Assembly (NCBI GenBank): GCA_964524755.1
Contig: CAZGDR010000014.1
Location: 1-38,699, forward strand
DNA length: 38,699 nt
Reading direction: 5' to 3'
Source: JAQVOO01 sp964524755
Lineage (GTDB): Bacteria; Spirochaetota; Spirochaetia; Sphaerochaetales; Sphaerochaetaceae
Every line of letters begins with the position of its first letter. The first letter of the stretch is position 1. The notes below the pieces were generated by a model that saw only the letters and a program-made list of their open reading frames with translations, was not told the DNA's origin and did no database searches. Positions 7,863-16,134 of the stretch are shown piece after piece. Both the position numbers and the translations under genes were made by a program.

Positions 7863-8897
7863 TTATTTAACACCTAGCAAATGGGTAAGGGTGTAATAAT
7901 CCAAAGCTTCATAATCTCTCTTGGCGATTAACTTATCTCTCTTGGTGAGATCAAATGTATCGACTTTTTTCTCGAGCAATTTGAAGATTGCCATACTGTT
8001 TTCAATATGGGCATAACTCACTTCGAGTTTTTGAGTTCTCATTGTCTTTACATCAAGACCAATATACTCTCCATTATTACCATACCCGTGTCTTTTTAGA
8101 ACCATCACTTGGTTAAAAGCAGAGCGCAAGTTTTCAGCACCAAAACTCTTATCTTGGTCATAACGGATACTATTTTGATCATTGAGGTGAACACCCCAAA
8201 GTTTTTTATGAGCTAGAGCAAAACCCATTTCAATAGCTGGGTCCAATCCTGCCAGAATTGCGTGGGCAGTTTCTATCAAACCACCAACACGTTTAGGATC
8301 AGCTGTTAAGTGTGCTAAAGCGAGAACATGCCCAATTGTTGGACAAAAACTTCTATCGATGGGCTCATTCGGCTTTGGTTCAATCAAAACCCGCATAGTC
8401 GGATCATACTGCAATATCGAGTCAATCCCGTCAACGAGAAGCTGCGTAGCTTCTACAGGATCCTTACTCTCTTGAGAAAGTGTCCCTTCACGAGCAAGCC
8501 ATAAAACGATTTTATTACAACCCAGCTCTTTAGCAATGTCTACTGAGCGATGTGCTCTCCAAATTGCAAATTCACGGTCCTCTTTGCTGTTTGAGGTAAA
8601 TCCTCCATCAGAAGTATGGGGGTCCATCCATAACCTGGGTGCTACAAATTCAGCGGCGAGACCATACCTGTCAATCAGGTTTTTGACTTCCTTCGCGCGG
8701 GCTTTGATCTGAGCTTCATTTAAATCATTAATCTCAGGAACTGCATCATCATCATGAAACTGAATTGCATCAATTCCAATCTCCTTGAACTTCTTTATTT
8801 TATCTTCAAACGAAATGGATTCACGAATTGCTGGACCAAATGCATCTTCACCTTCATGAACGTTCCATGGGCCTACAGAAAATTTAAATTTTGACAT
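7863..8897 (-). CDS. Xylose-isomerase-like TIM-barrel sugar isomerase (class I type)
   Basis: A 344-residue enzyme that aligns along its length with class I xylose isomerases. Retained blocks are the catalytic histidine in FHDDD, the metal and substrate residues in IEPKPNEP, ETAHAILAGL (counterparts of E217 and H220), and YDQDKSFG (D255 and D257). One first-shell metal ligand differs: the aspartate expected in HIDLNGQ is a histidine here (GVHLNDQN), as in many TIM-barrel sugar epimerases. It may therefore isomerise a sugar other than xylose, and no xylulokinase is adjacent. The ATG at 8897 has GGAGAC upstream; an ATG 66 bp further up lacks one. It is shorter than the usual roughly 390 residues. 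Monocistronic, with a terminator on each side. Confidence 0.8.
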   Translation of the reverse strand: MSKFKFSVGPWNVHEGEDAFGPAIRESISFEDKIKKFKEIGIDAIQFHDDDAVPEINDLNEAQIKARAKEVKNLIDRYGLAAEFVAPRLWMDPHTSDGGFTSNSKEDREFAIWRAHRSVDIAKELGCNKIVLWLAREGTLSQESKDPVEATQLLVDGIDSILQYDPTMRVLIEPKPNEPIDRSFCPTIGHVLALAHLTADPKRVGGLIETAHAILAGLDPAIEMGFALAHKKLWGVHLNDQNSIRYDQDKSFGAENLRSAFNQVMVLKRHGYGNNGEYIGLDVKTMRTQKLEVSYAHIENSMAIFKLLEKKVDTFDLTKRDKLIAKRDYEALDYYTLTHLLGVK

Positions 8898-9020
8898 ATA
8901 GTCTCCTTTTATATTTTTAAAACTCATATATTTTTCTCTCGCGCAGCGTATATCGTGGCTCAAATTCCCTTCCCTTCATTACCAGCTTGAAAGGCAATCG
9001 TCTTACATCAAATACCATAT

Positions 9021-9208
9021 TCAAGAGACTACATATTGGCCATTATGATACTCTAAAAGAGGCCTCGCTGGCAACTCAATATATGGATATATAAGATTGA
9101 CACTCCCCATCAACTCTGGCCCTGGAACGTTGCAATCACGTCATGTCCCATAGCTTCATAACAATCCAACGGCATAGTCCGTAAAAAACTCAATTGGGAG
9201 AGTCTCAT
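9021..9208 (-). pseudogene. Possible frameshifted gene remnant, identity unknown
   Basis: On the minus strand an ATG at 9208 opens a frame ending TMPLDCYEAMGHDVIATFQG, which hits a stop soon after. A change of frame at that point continues without a stop for about 32 residues (PELMGSVNLIYPYIELPARP, then LLEYHNGQYVVS) to a TGA. The composition of both halves looks protein-like, and the joined text reads as the tail of a cytoplasmic protein. I do not recognise the family. It could equally be chance coding potential in a spacer. Confidence 0.3.
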
Positions 9209-9226
9209 AGTGTATTATGAGAAGAG

Positions 9227-9250
9227 AGCCCCGGAAATTATTCCGGGGCT
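9227..9250 (-). terminator. Stem-loop terminator of the ribose-type ABC operon
   Basis: Perfect 10-bp stem AGCCCCGGAA / TTCCGGGGCT with a 4-nt loop, starting 9 nt after the stop of the binding-protein gene. The following minus-strand bases CTCTTCTC are only moderately T-rich, so it may also serve as a 3' end stabiliser. Confidence 0.7.
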
Positions 9251-9259
9251 TGTAAACGA

Positions 9260-10258
9260 TTAGAAAATTGATGCTGGTTCGTAATGGTCAGCTACATTAG
9301 ACTTGTCGACCAATACTGATGGTATAACCATCAAAGTGGGCTCTTTAGCCAGATGGAAATCATCTGATTTCTTACCGGTAGCAACATCAACAATGTAATG
9401 GATCCCATCAGCTATCATCGAAGGATGGTAAGTTGCCGTTGCCTTTACTAGAGGATGATCATCCATAATCATCTTATAAACAACTTTAGAACCGGCACCA
9501 CCCAGAGCAATTTTCACATCGTTGCGACCTGATTCCTTGATTGCCTGTAAGACACCTGTTAGAACGTCATCATCCTGGCAATAAACAGCGTCGATTTTTG
9601 GATACTGCTGTAGGAAAGTCTCCATTAAAGTTAAACCTTTCTGGGTTGACCAGTCGGCAAATTCATACTTATCTTTGCCAAGCAGATTAACCAAAGAGGG
9701 AACTTTATTCATTTCAGCAAAGAAGGCAGTCATGCGTTCGGTATCAATTTCAACCGGTAGACCACCCATGGCAACATAATACTTCAACCCCTGAGCTTTC
9801 ATTTGGCTAGCCAACCACTTACCGGAGAGTCGGCCAAGAGCGGTATTATCACCAGCTAAGTTTACATATCCAAACGAGGTGTCTGTTAGACCTCGGTCGA
9901 CGACAATAATACGAACACCTTGTGTATGCACTTCTTTCACAATCGGCGTTAATGGAGCCGACTCATGTGGCAGGATGACCAAATAATCCATTCCCCATAC
10001 CATCAAATCTTCAACGTTGCGAACCTGTGAAGAGGGGTTATCCGCTGTTATTACGCGGAATTCAAATCGACCTGGCATCTCAGCCTTTACATCATCAACA
10101 GCTTTATTGGCCCACCAAACGATACCGCCCGTCCAACCGTGGTCGGCACTGGGTATTGAAACACCAATCTTGGTCACCGCTGCCTCTTTTCCTCCTTGAG
10201 CAAAGAGCGGCATTACCATCATACATACGACCAGTACTACTAATACTACTTTTCTCAT
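9260..10258 (-). CDS. Ribose-type ABC transporter sugar-binding protein
   Basis: A 332-residue periplasmic-binding protein of the RbsB/XylF-like type. The signal peptide MRKVVLVVLVVCMMVMPLFA is followed by QGGKEA, then the first strand KIGVSIPSADHGWTGGIVWW, which resembles the usual IGVSxPxxxxxW opening. Later blocks are LVILPHESAPLTPIVKE, RIIVVDRGL, AGDNTALGRLSGKWLA and the hinge-lobe segment AVYCQDDDVLTGVLQAI. The ligand should be a monosaccharide or polyol. It is the last gene of the operon, 13 bp after the permease, and is followed by a strong stem-loop, which may help keep its message abundant. Confidence 0.9.
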   Translation of the reverse strand: MRKVVLVVLVVCMMVMPLFAQGGKEAAVTKIGVSIPSADHGWTGGIVWWANKAVDDVKAEMPGRFEFRVITADNPSSQVRNVEDLMVWGMDYLVILPHESAPLTPIVKEVHTQGVRIIVVDRGLTDTSFGYVNLAGDNTALGRLSGKWLASQMKAQGLKYYVAMGGLPVEIDTERMTAFFAEMNKVPSLVNLLGKDKYEFADWSTQKGLTLMETFLQQYPKIDAVYCQDDDVLTGVLQAIKESGRNDVKIALGGAGSKVVYKMIMDDHPLVKATATYHPSMIADGIHYIVDVATGKKSDDFHLAKEPTLMVIPSVLVDKSNVADHYEPASIF

Positions 10259-10271
10259 ACCAACCTCCTAG

Positions 10272-11264
10272 TTAGTTTTTATTATTATATTGCAGTAGAA
10301 CTGCAACAATAATTACCAGCCCACGCGCTGCTTGTTGGAGATACGAAGAGACTCCTCCCAAGACCAACATATTGTTGATCATCCCCAACATAACAGCCCC
10401 CATCACCGTCCCTATAATTGATCCCTTACCACCAGACATGGAAGTTCCACCAATTACAGCGGCCGCAATGGCATCTAATTCATACCCTGCACAATCACTT
10501 GGATTAATACAATTGAGCCTACTAGACCATAACAATGCCGTTAAACCTGCTGTTAGTCCGGTAATAATATAGGGGATTAATTTTATAACCTGCACCTTAA
10601 TCGCAGAATATTGCGCAACTTGCTCATTTGCACCAACAGCGCACACATATCGTCCAAAGCGGGTATTGTTCAACACAATATGGAGTATTACCGCCACCAC
10701 GATAAAAACCCATGCAGGTACAGGAATTCCAAGAAACACACCTGATCCAATCTTGGCGTAGTGCATGTTCTCCGAGACAATATTGCCAGCTCCAGAAAAA
10801 TATTGTATAAGCGAACGAAATATGGACATAGTCCCCAGTGTCGCTATAAACGGGGCAATACGACCTTTAGTAACTAATAAACCATTGAACAGACCACAGA
10901 ATGCACCGAAAACTACTGCAAATAGCGATGCTAGAACTAAAGCTAGCACCGAATCTCCGGGGAATAGATTAAGAAAGAATATTGTTATCCCTCCGACGAA
11001 CGCAGTCATGGATCCGACCGAAAGATCAATACCACCCGAGATAATGATCAGGGTCATCCCTAGACCAATAATTCCCGTATAAGAGATCTGTCGTAAAATA
11101 TTGGTTAAATTGCGAAAACGCAAAAAGTTAGGCCAACCTACAACTGTAGCTAGAATAAACAACAGGATAAAACCAACTCCTGTGGCATGTTCACTCAACT
11201 TAAAATTCTTGAAGTAATCCTTAAAGGCAACTGTTAAACTCTTTTTATCCAATACATCACCCAT
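10272..11264 (-). CDS. Ribose-type ABC transporter permease (RbsC-like)
   Basis: A 330-residue inner-membrane permease with many hydrophobic helices. Family blocks are LTNILRQISYTGIIGLGMTLIIISGGIDLSVGSM, NGLLVTKGRIAPFIATLGTM and the cytoplasmic EAA-like segment DAIAAAVIGGTSMSGGKGS, all typical of RbsC-class (CUT2) permeases. I start at the ATG at 11264, which has AAGGGA upstream and overlaps the end of the ATPase gene by 8 bp; a start at 11330 would place 22 extra residues inside the ATPase. It works as a homodimer with the double ATPase and the binding protein of the same operon. Confidence 0.9.
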   Translation of the reverse strand: MGDVLDKKSLTVAFKDYFKNFKLSEHATGVGFILLFILATVVGWPNFLRFRNLTNILRQISYTGIIGLGMTLIIISGGIDLSVGSMTAFVGGITIFFLNLFPGDSVLALVLASLFAVVFGAFCGLFNGLLVTKGRIAPFIATLGTMSIFRSLIQYFSGAGNIVSENMHYAKIGSGVFLGIPVPAWVFIVVAVILHIVLNNTRFGRYVCAVGANEQVAQYSAIKVQVIKLIPYIITGLTAGLTALLWSSRLNCINPSDCAGYELDAIAAAVIGGTSMSGGKGSIIGTVMGAVMLGMINNMLVLGGVSSYLQQAARGLVIIVAVLLQYNNKN

Positions 11265-12792
11265 AGATTTCCCTTCCCTTAATGCCTGTCGCGTGGAACA
11301 TAATTTCCTCTTCATTGATATGATCACCACTTAAGCAACCGGCAATCACCCCTTCTTTCATCACATACACTCGGCTACATAATCCAATGATCTCTTCCAT
11401 CTCGGAACTAATAATAATGCAAGAAATCCCTTTTTCAGCTAATTGATGGATGAATTCATAAATTTCCCGTTTAGAATTCACATCAATACCACGTGTAGGT
11501 TCATCAAAGATAAGTATGTTCGGCTGGGTATCGACCCACCGAGCCAAATACACTTTTTGTTGATTCCCTCCACTAAAGAAACGCAAGGCCATTTTTTGAG
11601 AAGCGGCAACAATCCTGAAAGTCTTTACATATTCAGCAGCTTTCCTCCCCTCTTTTTTAGAATCGAGTAAAACTCTTTTGATATAATCCTTTAGTGATAT
11701 GAGGGTAATGTTTTTGGGGATATCAAAGTTCTGAACAATTCCCTTGCCTTGTCGGTCTTCGCTGATATACCCCATCCCATAATTTACAGCATCCCGGGCA
11801 TGACGTATCTTTACCGATTTCCCATCAATGATAATCTTTCCACTCTCAAGCTTTCGCAGCCCCATCAAAGTTTCAAACAACTCAGTTCTACCCGCACCTA
11901 CCAGCCCAGCAAACCCCATTATTTCTCCACGCCGTAGTGTGAAAGAGATATCATGGAGTAAGTTCTTCACATACAGATTCTCGACCTGCAACGCTATATC
12001 ACCCTTATCTTTGATTTTCTTAGCCGGGAAAACTTGAGTGAAGTCACGCCCAATCATCTTACGAGCTAAATCTTTTTCATCGATATCGCTTACAGCGTCT
12101 ACACTAATTAACTTTCCATCTCGTAAAACCGTTACTCGATCGCAGATCGTTTTAACCTCTTTTAACTTATGGGAGACGAAAATGATGGTGACACCTTGTT
12201 TTTTTAATTCACGCATAAGATCAAACAAGATTTTCACCTCGTGTCCGGTTAAGGTCGTCGTCGGTTCATCCATAATCAAGATGCGGGCATGTAGCATGAG
12301 TGCTTTTGAAATCTCTACCATCTGCTTTTCAGCCACACTCAGCTCCCCTACAAGACGGTTAACCTCTAGCGGCATCCGCAGTTGTCGCAGCTGATCAGTA
12401 GCCTGTTGACGCATAGTTGCTTTGTCCAACAAGTTAGAACGGAGGAGGATCTCATTTCCCAAGAAAATGTTCTCATATACCGTCAGGGTGTTAATCAGAT
12501 TAAACTCTTGCGGAACAATGGAAATACCCAGATCTTTGGCTCCACTATAATCTTTAATTCTTACCAACTCACCGTTCAGCCGAATATCACCAGCTGTAGG
12601 TTGGTAAATACCACTGATAATTTTTATCAATGTTGATTTACCCGCACCGTTTTCCCCGACGAGCCCCATAATCTCGCCACGCATGATGTCAAGATGTATG
12701 GCATCGAGCACTCTAACTGTTGAAAACTCCTTGGTGATGCCCTCTACGTGTAGTATGACATCACCAGAAGTTTTAGTAGTAGTTGGTCCCAT
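11257..12792 (-). CDS. Ribose-type ABC transporter ATPase, two nucleotide-binding domains (RbsA-like)
   Basis: A 511-residue tandem ATPase of the CUT2 class. Domain 1 has Walker A GENGAGKST, a signature LSVAEKQMVEISKAL and Walker B ILIMDEPTTTL. Domain 2 begins near residue 265, has the degenerate P-loop GLVGAGRTE, and retains the signature FSGGNQQKVYLARW and ILIFDEPTRGID. Such asymmetry is normal for RbsA-type proteins. The ATG overlaps the stop of the preceding isomerase gene by one base (TAATG) and has GGAG just upstream, so translation is probably coupled. Confidence 0.93.
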   Translation of the reverse strand: MGPTTTKTSGDVILHVEGITKEFSTVRVLDAIHLDIMRGEIMGLVGENGAGKSTLIKIISGIYQPTAGDIRLNGELVRIKDYSGAKDLGISIVPQEFNLINTLTVYENIFLGNEILLRSNLLDKATMRQQATDQLRQLRMPLEVNRLVGELSVAEKQMVEISKALMLHARILIMDEPTTTLTGHEVKILFDLMRELKKQGVTIIFVSHKLKEVKTICDRVTVLRDGKLISVDAVSDIDEKDLARKMIGRDFTQVFPAKKIKDKGDIALQVENLYVKNLLHDISFTLRRGEIMGFAGLVGAGRTELFETLMGLRKLESGKIIIDGKSVKIRHARDAVNYGMGYISEDRQGKGIVQNFDIPKNITLISLKDYIKRVLLDSKKEGRKAAEYVKTFRIVAASQKMALRFFSGGNQQKVYLARWVDTQPNILIFDEPTRGIDVNSKREIYEFIHQLAEKGISCIIISSEMEEIIGLCSRVYVMKEGVIAGCLSGDHINEEEIMFHATGIKGREIYG

Positions 12793-13784
12793 TAATTCTC
12801 CATTGCGCCATCAAAACTCACGGTCGATGGCTCAAAATCTATGGTACGGACAAAGTCCAAAGCCTCTTTAGCTCCAAATATTCGGTCCATCCCATTGTCT
12901 TCCCATTCGACTGAGAAGGGACCAGTATAACCGGCAGCATTGGCCTCACGCACAATATATTCAAAATTCACATCGCCGCGCCCCGGGCTCACAAAGTTCC
13001 AACCACGCCGTAAATCTCCAAATTGTTGATGAGAACCCAGAATACCTGCTCGCCCATCTAAGTTCACATAACAATCCTTAATATGAACATGGTAGATATG
13101 TTTGGCGAAATCACGATAGAAAAGAGCAGGATTAACCCCTTGCCACTCTAAATGGCTAGGGTCAAAGTTAAATCCTAGCGTTTCACGATATTCAAAAACC
13201 TCTAATAGACGCTGTGCTGTATAGTAATCATAGGCAATTTCTGAGGGATGAACCTCAAGCGCGAACTTAACTCCACAGCGATCGAACTCATCAAGTATAG
13301 GAGACCATAGTGCTTTAATCTCAGCAAATCCCTCCTCTACCATTTTCTCAGTCGTCTGAGGGAACGAGTAAAAATATTTCCAAATAGGAGATCCCATAAA
13401 CCCAGTGACGACCGTAACACCCATATTTTTGGCAGCTTGGGCGGTAAATTTCATCTGTTGAATACCCCACTCACGAATCTTCTCCGGTTTACCAGCCAAT
13501 TTCTTGGGTGCAAAACCATCTAGACGAGGATCTCCAAAAGCATCGCCCACACACTGTCCCGCCAAGTGGTTTCCGAGAGCCCAGCACTTCAAACCATGTG
13601 TAGCTAATGTCTTTTTCTTTTGTGCTACATAATCGAGATCTTTAGCGGCTCGCTCTACATCGAGGTGATCCCCCCAACATGCTATCTCTAATCCATCGTA
13701 TCCAAATCCGCCAACTAGTTCACAAACTTTCTCAAATGGCAAATCTGCCCATTGTCCTGTAAATAGTGTTACTGGTCGTCCCAT
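12792..13784 (-). CDS. Sugar phosphate isomerase/epimerase-family TIM-barrel protein
   Basis: A 330-residue protein of the AP-endonuclease-2-like TIM-barrel family. Likely metal ligands are seen at strand ends: E in FALEVHPSE, D and H in NFDPSHLEWQG, H in HVHIKDCY and E in FSVEWED. These are the positions used by inosose dehydratase-, epimerase- and 3-keto-sugar-acting members. The substrate cannot be read from sequence. It lies 16 bp after a Gfo/Idh/MocA oxidoreductase and overlaps the ABC ATPase gene, so it probably acts on the oxidised form of the imported sugar or polyol. The ATG has GGAGGA upstream. Confidence 0.85.
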   Translation of the reverse strand: MGRPVTLFTGQWADLPFEKVCELVGGFGYDGLEIACWGDHLDVERAAKDLDYVAQKKKTLATHGLKCWALGNHLAGQCVGDAFGDPRLDGFAPKKLAGKPEKIREWGIQQMKFTAQAAKNMGVTVVTGFMGSPIWKYFYSFPQTTEKMVEEGFAEIKALWSPILDEFDRCGVKFALEVHPSEIAYDYYTAQRLLEVFEYRETLGFNFDPSHLEWQGVNPALFYRDFAKHIYHVHIKDCYVNLDGRAGILGSHQQFGDLRRGWNFVSPGRGDVNFEYIVREANAAGYTGPFSVEWEDNGMDRIFGAKEALDFVRTIDFEPSTVSFDGAMEN

Positions 13785-13800
13785 TTGTCTCCTCCTTATT

Positions 13801-14973
13801 TTATAAGGTTATCCAAGCAGCTCCTTTCTCTGAGCTTTCAACACATGCGCCAATAAAGCGCACTCCATCAGCACCTTCGCTCACAGTGGGGAACTCTAAC
13901 AATTTCCGATCAATCTTCTTCCCACCTTTCTTCTCACTTAACGTTGTGGTAAATGCTTTATAAATATTGGCGAATGCCTCAAAGACTCCTTCGGGATGTC
14001 CTCCTGGCAAACGACTATATTTTTGAGCGGCATCTACAAATAAATCACGTCCACGCGACCATCTTTGGGAAGTTTCTCCCAATTTTACTAAACGGAAATG
14101 ATCAGGATCTTCCTGGAACCATTCGATGGTACCGGCAGATCCAAAAATGCGGACTCGAAGGCCATTATCGTACCCAATGGCAATTTGACTTGACCAGTAC
14201 AACCCCTTCGCACCTCCCTCATACTCAACCATGATGGTGGCGTTGTCATCGAGTTGTCGTCCTGCAACAAATTTATCTAATCGGGCACTGAGGCGCTCAA
14301 TGCGTAAAGAAGTCATCGTAGCTACAAGATTTTCTACATGGGAACCAATATCTCCGACACAGTTTGACTTTCCGCTTAAAGCAGGATCGGTACGCCAAGC
14401 AGCTTGCCGATTGCCCTCATCCTCACTTCGGGTAGCTAACCATTCCTGAGGATATTCGGCGTGCACAAAACGAATGTCACCGATTTCGCCAGATTGAATG
14501 AGATCTTTAATTTGTTTTACAGCGGGATATCCGGTATAGGTATACGTAACACCGAATAATAGATTTTTACGTTCAGTGAGTTCTGCGAGCTCTTTTGCTT
14601 CATGATACTCAACGGTCAAAGGCTTATCACAAACCACGTTAATATCGTGTGTCAAAAAAGTTTTACACGCACTATAATGGGCAGCATTGGGGGTCACGAT
14701 AACCGCAAAATCAATCCCATCCGAACGTTTGGATTCTTTTTCTGCCATCTCTTCAACTGAACTATATAACCGCTCAGGATCGAGTCCCATAGAGATGCCA
14801 AAATCTCTACTCTTGGCATGATCACGGGAAAAGACACCACATACCAGCGTGGCTTGATCATCCATACGAATCGCAGTCCGGTGAACATCGCCAATGAATG
14901 CTCCTGGACCGCCACCAACCATGCCATACGTTAGTCTTGCTCCAACTTTTTCTGACTTACTACCTTCAATCAC
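13801..14973 (-). CDS. Gfo/Idh/MocA-family NAD(P)-dependent oxidoreductase
   Basis: A 390-residue cytoplasmic dehydrogenase. The N-terminal Rossmann fold has GMVGGGPGAFIGDVHR, then FAVIVTPNAAHYSACKTFL and the family signature VVCDKPLT (the lysine of the EKP-like motif). The C-terminal domain contains HAEYPQEWLA and the helix segment CVGDIGSHVENLV, where D and H fit the catalytic positions. It probably oxidises a sugar or polyol brought in by the transporter of the same operon. Start is a GTG with GGAGGA upstream. It is the first gene of the operon, behind a structured leader. Confidence 0.88.
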   Translation of the reverse strand: MIEGSKSEKVGARLTYGMVGGGPGAFIGDVHRTAIRMDDQATLVCGVFSRDHAKSRDFGISMGLDPERLYSSVEEMAEKESKRSDGIDFAVIVTPNAAHYSACKTFLTHDINVVCDKPLTVEYHEAKELAELTERKNLLFGVTYTYTGYPAVKQIKDLIQSGEIGDIRFVHAEYPQEWLATRSEDEGNRQAAWRTDPALSGKSNCVGDIGSHVENLVATMTSLRIERLSARLDKFVAGRQLDDNATIMVEYEGGAKGLYWSSQIAIGYDNGLRVRIFGSAGTIEWFQEDPDHFRLVKLGETSQRWSRGRDLFVDAAQKYSRLPGGHPEGVFEAFANIYKAFTTTLSEKKGGKKIDRKLLEFPTVSEGADGVRFIGACVESSEKGAAWITL

Positions 14974-15123
14974 AATTTCCTCCTAAAAATACGTCTGTAT
15001 AGAGGCTTTGGTGTAGGTAGAAAATAGCATGTAAGTTTGGTTCTTCATTCCTCATTATCACTAGTACCAAACGATACATCGGATATTCTCTTTGGAACAC
15101 CAAAGCTATGTAAATCAAATACC
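14974..15123 (-). promoter_or_regulatory. Structured leader of the oxidoreductase/ABC operon
   Basis: About 150 nt lie between the candidate promoter at 15130 and the GTG at 14973. Perfect inverted repeats occur at 15005-15014 with 15097-15106 (10 bp) and, nested inside, at 15035-15041 with 15066-15072 (7 bp). A third hairpin, 15090-15095 with 15100-15105 (loop of 4), uses the same bases as the outer pair, so two alternative folds are possible. It matches no riboswitch class I know. The shared core is TTTGG/CCAAA, so repeated protein-binding sites are the other reading. Confidence 0.45.
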
Positions 15124-15129
15124 ACTTGC

Positions 15130-15135
15130 ATTATA
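15130..15135 (-). promoter_or_regulatory. Extended -10 of the oxidoreductase/ABC operon
   Basis: On the minus strand, TGT followed by a perfect TATAAT. The -35 region is poor, which fits an extended -10 promoter. The other half of this 306-bp gap (15136-15279) holds the promoter of the divergent PHP gene. Confidence 0.5.
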
Positions 15136-15244
15136 ACACACCGCTGGGAAACAGAATGAATAGATAAAATCACCCTGACATATCAAAAAGTGACCTATCT
15201 GTCTGCAGCAGGTGTGACAACCTCCTCGATACATCCCTTTTCTC

Positions 15245-15273
15245 TTTCCCTTCATCCATAATTCAGTTATATT
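15245..15273 (+). promoter_or_regulatory. Promoter giving a probable leaderless mRNA (PHP gene)
   Basis: TATATT (15268-15273) is followed by exactly 6 nt and the ATG at 15280. The -35 candidate TTTCCC (15245-15250, 17-bp spacer) is weak. No Shine-Dalgarno sequence precedes the ATG. Confidence 0.45.
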
Positions 15274-15279
15274 GCCTTT

Positions 15280-16134
15280 ATGGAACGAAGTAAAGGATTT
15301 TCTAACCTTCATACCCATTGTGGCCTAGATGATGGATCGGGAACAATGGAAGAATATGTGCTCAATGCCCTCTCTAAAGGTTTTACGGCTTTGGGATTCT
15401 CCTGCCATGCCCCTGGAGTACTGAAAGATAATTGGCATATGCGGGAAGAGGATTTCCCCTACTATCTAGAAGAGATTGATCGTTTGCGCACGCTCTATAG
15501 AGATCGGATTGAGATCTACGCGGGCTTAGAACTCGACTATCTTGAAGATACCGATGAGTTCGTTGGAGCGGAGTATCACGAACAACTCGATTACACTATT
15601 GGCTCAATCCACCTCATGCAGCATGCAAAGAGTGGAAAATACCTCTCCTTCGATGGCCCTATCGAAGATTTTGAAACACTTTTAAAAGATAATTTTGACA
15701 ATGATATACAACAGTTCGTGGCCCATTACTTTTCATTACAAGAAAAGATGATGGCCAACCATACCTTTGATTTATTAGGTCACTGTGATTTAATTAAAAA
15801 ACGAAATACAGATAATCGGTTCTTTGATCCTCGTGAAGGTTGGTATAAAAAGCTCACCTCACACCTCCTTAAGAGTGCTCGTAAACAGAGAGTACGCTTG
15901 GAAGTTAATACCGGAGGTATAGCCCGCGGATCGGTAAAAGAGACCTACCCCTCCATGGAGATGGTCGCAGAGTGTGCAGAACTGGAAATTCCACTTACCC
16001 TCACCTCAGATGCCCATCAGAGCACCCATATCGACTTTTATTTCGCACAAGCCGACGATCAACTGGTACAGGCTGGCTATCGTAATCTAGACGTGCTCAT
16101 GCATGGAATGTGGCAGTCAGTTTCCCTCGTTTAG
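15280..16134 (+). CDS. PHP-domain phosphatase, histidinol-phosphatase (HisK/HisJ) type
   Basis: A 284-residue PHP-family metallo-phosphoesterase. Metal-site motifs are H11-T-H13 in NLHTHCGLDDGSGT, E in YAGLELDY, H in IGSIHLM, HCDLIKK and TSDAHQ near the C-terminus. The spacing and length match monofunctional histidinol phosphatases (last but one step of histidine synthesis), but no his gene is in the window, so another sugar-phosphate-like substrate is possible. The stop overlaps the stop of the convergent DeoR regulator by 3 bp. Confidence 0.82.
   Translation: MERSKGFSNLHTHCGLDDGSGTMEEYVLNALSKGFTALGFSCHAPGVLKDNWHMREEDFPYYLEEIDRLRTLYRDRIEIYAGLELDYLEDTDEFVGAEYHEQLDYTIGSIHLMQHAKSGKYLSFDGPIEDFETLLKDNFDNDIQQFVAHYFSLQEKMMANHTFDLLGHCDLIKKRNTDNRFFDPREGWYKKLTSHLLKSARKQRVRLEVNTGGIARGSVKETYPSMEMVAECAELEIPLTLTSDAHQSTHIDFYFAQADDQLVQAGYRNLDVLMHGMWQSVSLV

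Larger units (their letters stand above)
8898..9259. other. Intergenic region between binding-protein and isomerase genes
   Basis: This 362-bp gap holds the terminator of the upstream ABC operon (9227-9250), a possible decayed reading frame (9021-9208), and an AT-rich stretch just before the isomerase ribosome-binding site. I could not define a convincing promoter for the isomerase gene. Confidence 0.5.

Noticed and set aside
15115..15318. Minus-strand frame of 67 codons across the promoter region of the PHP gene
   Set aside because: Cysteine-rich, motif-free translation overlapping the start of the PHP gene and both promoters; no homology I recognise.
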